Below are positions 23,019 through 25,236 of a stretch of 25,236 nt of DNA, piece after piece (the stretch's first letter is position 1; each line of letters begins with the position of its first letter). The translations under genes were made by a program, and so were the position numbers. Origin of the DNA: CAAGNP01 sp045644725 (GTDB lineage Bacteria > Bacteroidota > Bacteroidia > Bacteroidales > UBA932). The stretch covers positions 1-25,236 of the forward strand of contig JAZRHK010000035.1 in the NCBI GenBank assembly GCA_045644725.1, written 5' to 3'. Under the pieces are notes generated by a model, which had not been told where the DNA came from, did no database searches, and saw only the letters and a list, made by a program, of their open reading frames with translations.

Positions 23019-24207
23019 ATTTGGAACTTTTGAAGAAATCTTCGACTTTATCAAAGTATTTATCATAAAGTGCTTCCAGTTTATTTGGCTTCATATCCCT
23101 GTCAAAGTTTTCAAAGATATAATTTTCAACCTCTTTAAGCTTCTGTGAATAACCGGTACCTTCCTGATTGTAAAGGTAGTTGAAGCGGAAATATTTATTA
23201 CCGTTTCCTCTCTTTACAGGGAAGACATTCTTTTTGAGTTCAAGAACCATATCACACATAAGTGCATTTTCTGAATTCTCGCTCTTCACCATAAATGAAG
23301 GGATGTTCTCACCGTTTGCCACAATCATAGGGACAGCTACACCGAGTGGTGGATAACCAAGGATAGTCCACATTACAGTCTTGGAAACATCTTCACCTGG
23401 TTTTACACCCTGGAACACCATTGAGGCTGATGAAGATCTTCTGGGGACGAAATCCTGGTCAATAAACCAACCAGAAGCCAGTTCCTGATCTTTTCTGAGG
23501 TCCACTTCAAGTAGTGAATGGTAGAATGATCTTGAGATATTCTCAAAAATCCATTGAGGATCCACTTTTCCACCCTCCTTAATAACATAGTTTTCTACAT
23601 TGTAGGTAGTGTTGCAGTTACGGATATAACCCATACCTTCATCTTCTCTACCTGTATAAGAGAAGTTGGTGACGATAAAGTAACCGTTAGGTGCCACTTC
23701 TGGATCATTGACATCAAGTTTGTTCCATTTGTGGTTATTTACCTCATAATATGCAGCACCACCTTCAGAGTCAATTACTCCGAAATTACCCTCAACTCCC
23801 ATAGGTCTGGTAAGTGTATCCAGAAAATATTCGAAATCTTTAAGGTTTTTACATACTCCAAGAGCCTTAAACATCAATTCACCCTCTCTATCCATCATTG
23901 ATGAAGGTACATCGTCATCTTTAAGATTATATGATGCTGTGTTTATTATAGAGAAACCTGCATTATTGCTTCCTGACCAAGCCACACCACCTTCACTCGG
24001 ACTGTCAACAAGTGCCAAGAAACCATATTTTGGACCCTGGAAATACTCAATCCTGTTATTGAGCTCACCAGTATCCCTATGTTTCAGAAGTAGAGGTCTT
24101 CCATCTTTGGTCACTTTGCCTGTGAAAATGGCAGATGTGCAGGAGATTGCCTCATTGAATGGTACCAATAGAAGAAATGATACCAGAAGTGTCAAAATTT
24201 TTTTCAT
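23017..24207 (-). CDS. Secreted Ntn-type linear amide hydrolase (C45/choloylglycine hydrolase-like)
   Basis: The 396-residue protein has a signal peptide (MKKILTLLVSFLLLVPFNEA) and then ISCTSAIFTGKVTKDGRPLLLKHRDTG. Cys23 directly after the predicted cleavage point fits the N-terminal nucleophile of Ntn hydrolases, with the conserved HRD a short way downstream. Later motifs are GSNNAGFSIINTASYN, FGVIDSEGGAAYYEVNNHKW (the strand with the catalytic Asn region) and a C-terminal helical part. It belongs with the acyl-CoA:6-APA acyltransferase/C45 or penicillin V acylase-like group; its natural substrate (amides, bile salts, acyl-amino acids) is unknown. A lipoprotein is less likely because the residue at -3 to Cys is Ala. 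It starts 5 bp after ruvB on the same strand. Confidence 0.82.
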   Translation of the reverse strand: MKKILTLLVSFLLLVPFNEAISCTSAIFTGKVTKDGRPLLLKHRDTGELNNRIEYFQGPKYGFLALVDSPSEGGVAWSGSNNAGFSIINTASYNLKDDDVPSSMMDREGELMFKALGVCKNLKDFEYFLDTLTRPMGVEGNFGVIDSEGGAAYYEVNNHKWNKLDVNDPEVAPNGYFIVTNFSYTGREDEGMGYIRNCNTTYNVENYVIKEGGKVDPQWIFENISRSFYHSLLEVDLRKDQELASGWFIDQDFVPRRSSSASMVFQGVKPGEDVSKTVMWTILGYPPLGVAVPMIVANGENIPSFMVKSENSENALMCDMVLELKKNVFPVKRGNGNKYFRFNYLYNQEGTGYSQKLKEVENYIFENFDRDMKPNKLEALYDKYFDKVEDFFKSSK

Positions 24208-24212
24208 ATTCT

Positions 24213-25236
24213 TTAAAATAAAGTGTTGTTATCAGTATTGTATTTATTCAAACCCAAATGTTTGTATGCCAGTTCAGTAACTTCCCTTCCACGTGGAGTT
24301 CTTTGAATAAATCCCTCTTTTATAAGGAATGGCTCATATACCTCCTCCACAGTACCGGCATCCTCACCAATAGCAGTAGCTATGGTAGTTATACCCACCG
24401 GACCACCTTTGAACTTCTGAATTATTGCAGTAAGTATCTTATTGTCTATAAGTTCCAATCCCCTCTTATCAATATTCAGTGCCTCTAGTGCATATTTTGT
24501 AATAGGTAGGTCAATAACCCCATTTCCTTTTACCTGAGCAAAATCTCTCACCCTTCTAAGCAGTGAGTTTGCAATCCTCGGAGTGCCACGGCTTCTGCAC
24601 GCAATCTCCTTAGCAGCATCAGTATCAATATCTATCCCTAAAATGGATGCACTTCTCTTAACTATATCTATTAAGGTAGAGGAGTCATAGTATTCAAGGT
24701 GTGACTGTATACCAAATCTTGCTCTTAGAGGCGATGTTAGAAGTCCACTTCTAGTAGTAGCTCCTACAAGTGTGATTGGATTCAGTGATATCTGTACAGA
24801 GCGTGCACCTGGACCTTTATCAATCATTATATCTATAGTATAATCCTACATTGCAGAATAAAGATATTCTTCGACCACAGGTGACAATCTGTGTATTTCA
24901 TCTATAAATAGTACATCACCTGGCTCCAAACCTGTCAAAAGTCCAGCCAGATCACCAGGTTTGTCAAGAACCGGACCTGATGTGATTTTCATATTCACAC
25001 CAAGTTCATTTGCCACTATATGGGCAAGTGTGGTCTTGCCAAGACCGGGAGGGCCATGAAGCAACACATGGTCAAGAGCCTCTCCTCTGAGTTTGGCAGC
25101 CTCCACAAACACTTTCAAGTTTTCCAGTATCTTCTCCTGTCCGGAAAACTCACCGAAACCTTGGGGGCGTATTTTCCCTTCAAAATCTCCATCCCTGGAA
25201 CTGCTCTCAGAGTGAAAGTTGAACCTATCTTTAATC
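24213..25236 (-). pseudogene. ruvB: RuvB Holliday junction helicase, interrupted by an in-frame TAG
   Basis: RuvB is the AAA+ motor of branch migration. The frame is open from the right edge of the window: about 129 codons precede a TAG at 24848-24846, and 210 more follow in the same frame, about 340 in all, full length less a few N-terminal residues. The upstream part has LRPLSF-like KIRPQGFGEFSGQEK, Walker A GPPGLGKTT and Walker B LFIDEIH. The downstream part has GATTRSGLLTSPLRARFG (sensor/arginine finger region), SRGTPRIANSLLRRVRD, and the winged-helix end RTPRGREVTELAYKHLG. TAG replaces the Glu of the conserved SAMEDY segment. There is no frameshift. Re-initiation at the ATG at 24827 would give a fragment lacking the ATP site. 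The product would be inactive unless the stop is read through or is a sequencing error. Confidence 0.9.

Noticed and set aside
24286..24301. TTCCACGTGGA, another parS-like core, in ruvB
   Set aside because: Only 11 of 16 positions match, and the bases encode the conserved RuvB sequence TPRGR, so protein constraint explains it.
24213..24827. A separate short gene starting at the ATG at 24827
   Set aside because: It is the C-terminal part of ruvB in the same frame as the upstream part, split only by the TAG at 24846-24848.
24846..24848. Stop-codon recoding (TAG as an amino acid) in this genome
   Set aside because: At least four genes here (sufS, sufE, flippase, DUF4251) end at TAG at their expected lengths, and no other in-frame TAG interrupts a conserved gene.

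Overview
The window is about 25.2 kb of densely packed chromosome, with no gap between genes over about 130 bases, from a member of the Bacteroidetes and most probably of the order Bacteroidales. The evidence is the gene content: DUF4136 and DUF4251 secreted proteins, a Bacteroides-type malate dehydrogenase, a two-gene fumarate reductase block of the anaerobe type, a TonB with an acidic linker, and a GH20 hexosaminidase with a C-terminal chitobiase-like domain. The promoters also fit: they match the Bacteroidetes pattern TTTG-N19-22-TAnnTTTG, and the starts mostly lack a Shine-Dalgarno sequence and have AT-rich leaders. A genus cannot be fixed from this sequence. No tRNA, rRNA, CRISPR, insertion sequence or phage gene was seen.

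Layout. Positions 1-660 hold the 3' part of a secreted protein of unknown function. From 654 to 3061 (minus strand) lies the operon sufS-sufE-MIP18 family-folK, combining Fe-S cluster assembly with folate biosynthesis. Divergent from it are ruvA (3144-3737) and gcvH (3803-4177), followed by a terminator. A DUF4136 lipoprotein (minus) diverges from a threonine aldolase plus long-chain acyl-CoA ligase pair (4956-7755). A strong hairpin separates that pair from the convergent ybeY-mnmG operon (7790-10190, minus). Next come mdh, tonB and hflX on the plus strand (10266-13263). From 20203 down to 13244 everything is on the minus strand: a three-gene surface-polysaccharide cassette (GT4, flippase, GT2), then frdA-frdB with their own promoter, then an alpha/beta hydrolase. 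On the plus strand, a DUF4251 protein and a GH20 beta-N-acetylhexosaminidase form an operon (20289-22989). Convergent to these are ruvB (running off the right edge) and a secreted Ntn-type amide hydrolase.

The genes are mostly housekeeping: recombination (ruvA, ruvB), tRNA and rRNA maturation (mnmG, ybeY), ribosome-associated GTPase (hflX), anaerobic C4-dicarboxylate metabolism (mdh, frdAB), Fe-S assembly and folate, with envelope and glycan functions on the right.

Three points stand out. (1) Two 16-bp palindromes lie 396 bp apart, one in the mnmG terminator hairpin and one inside mnmG. Each is one base from the symmetric ParB-binding site TGTTCCACGTGGAACA, so they are candidate parS centromere sites. 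The internal one lies in a region where MnmG appears to carry an insertion. (2) ruvB is otherwise full length but has an in-frame TAG in place of the Glu of the conserved SAMEDY segment. TAG is an ordinary stop for at least four other genes here, so recoding is unlikely. (3) frdA starts its own transcription unit, and no cytochrome b subunit gene is present upstream of it.
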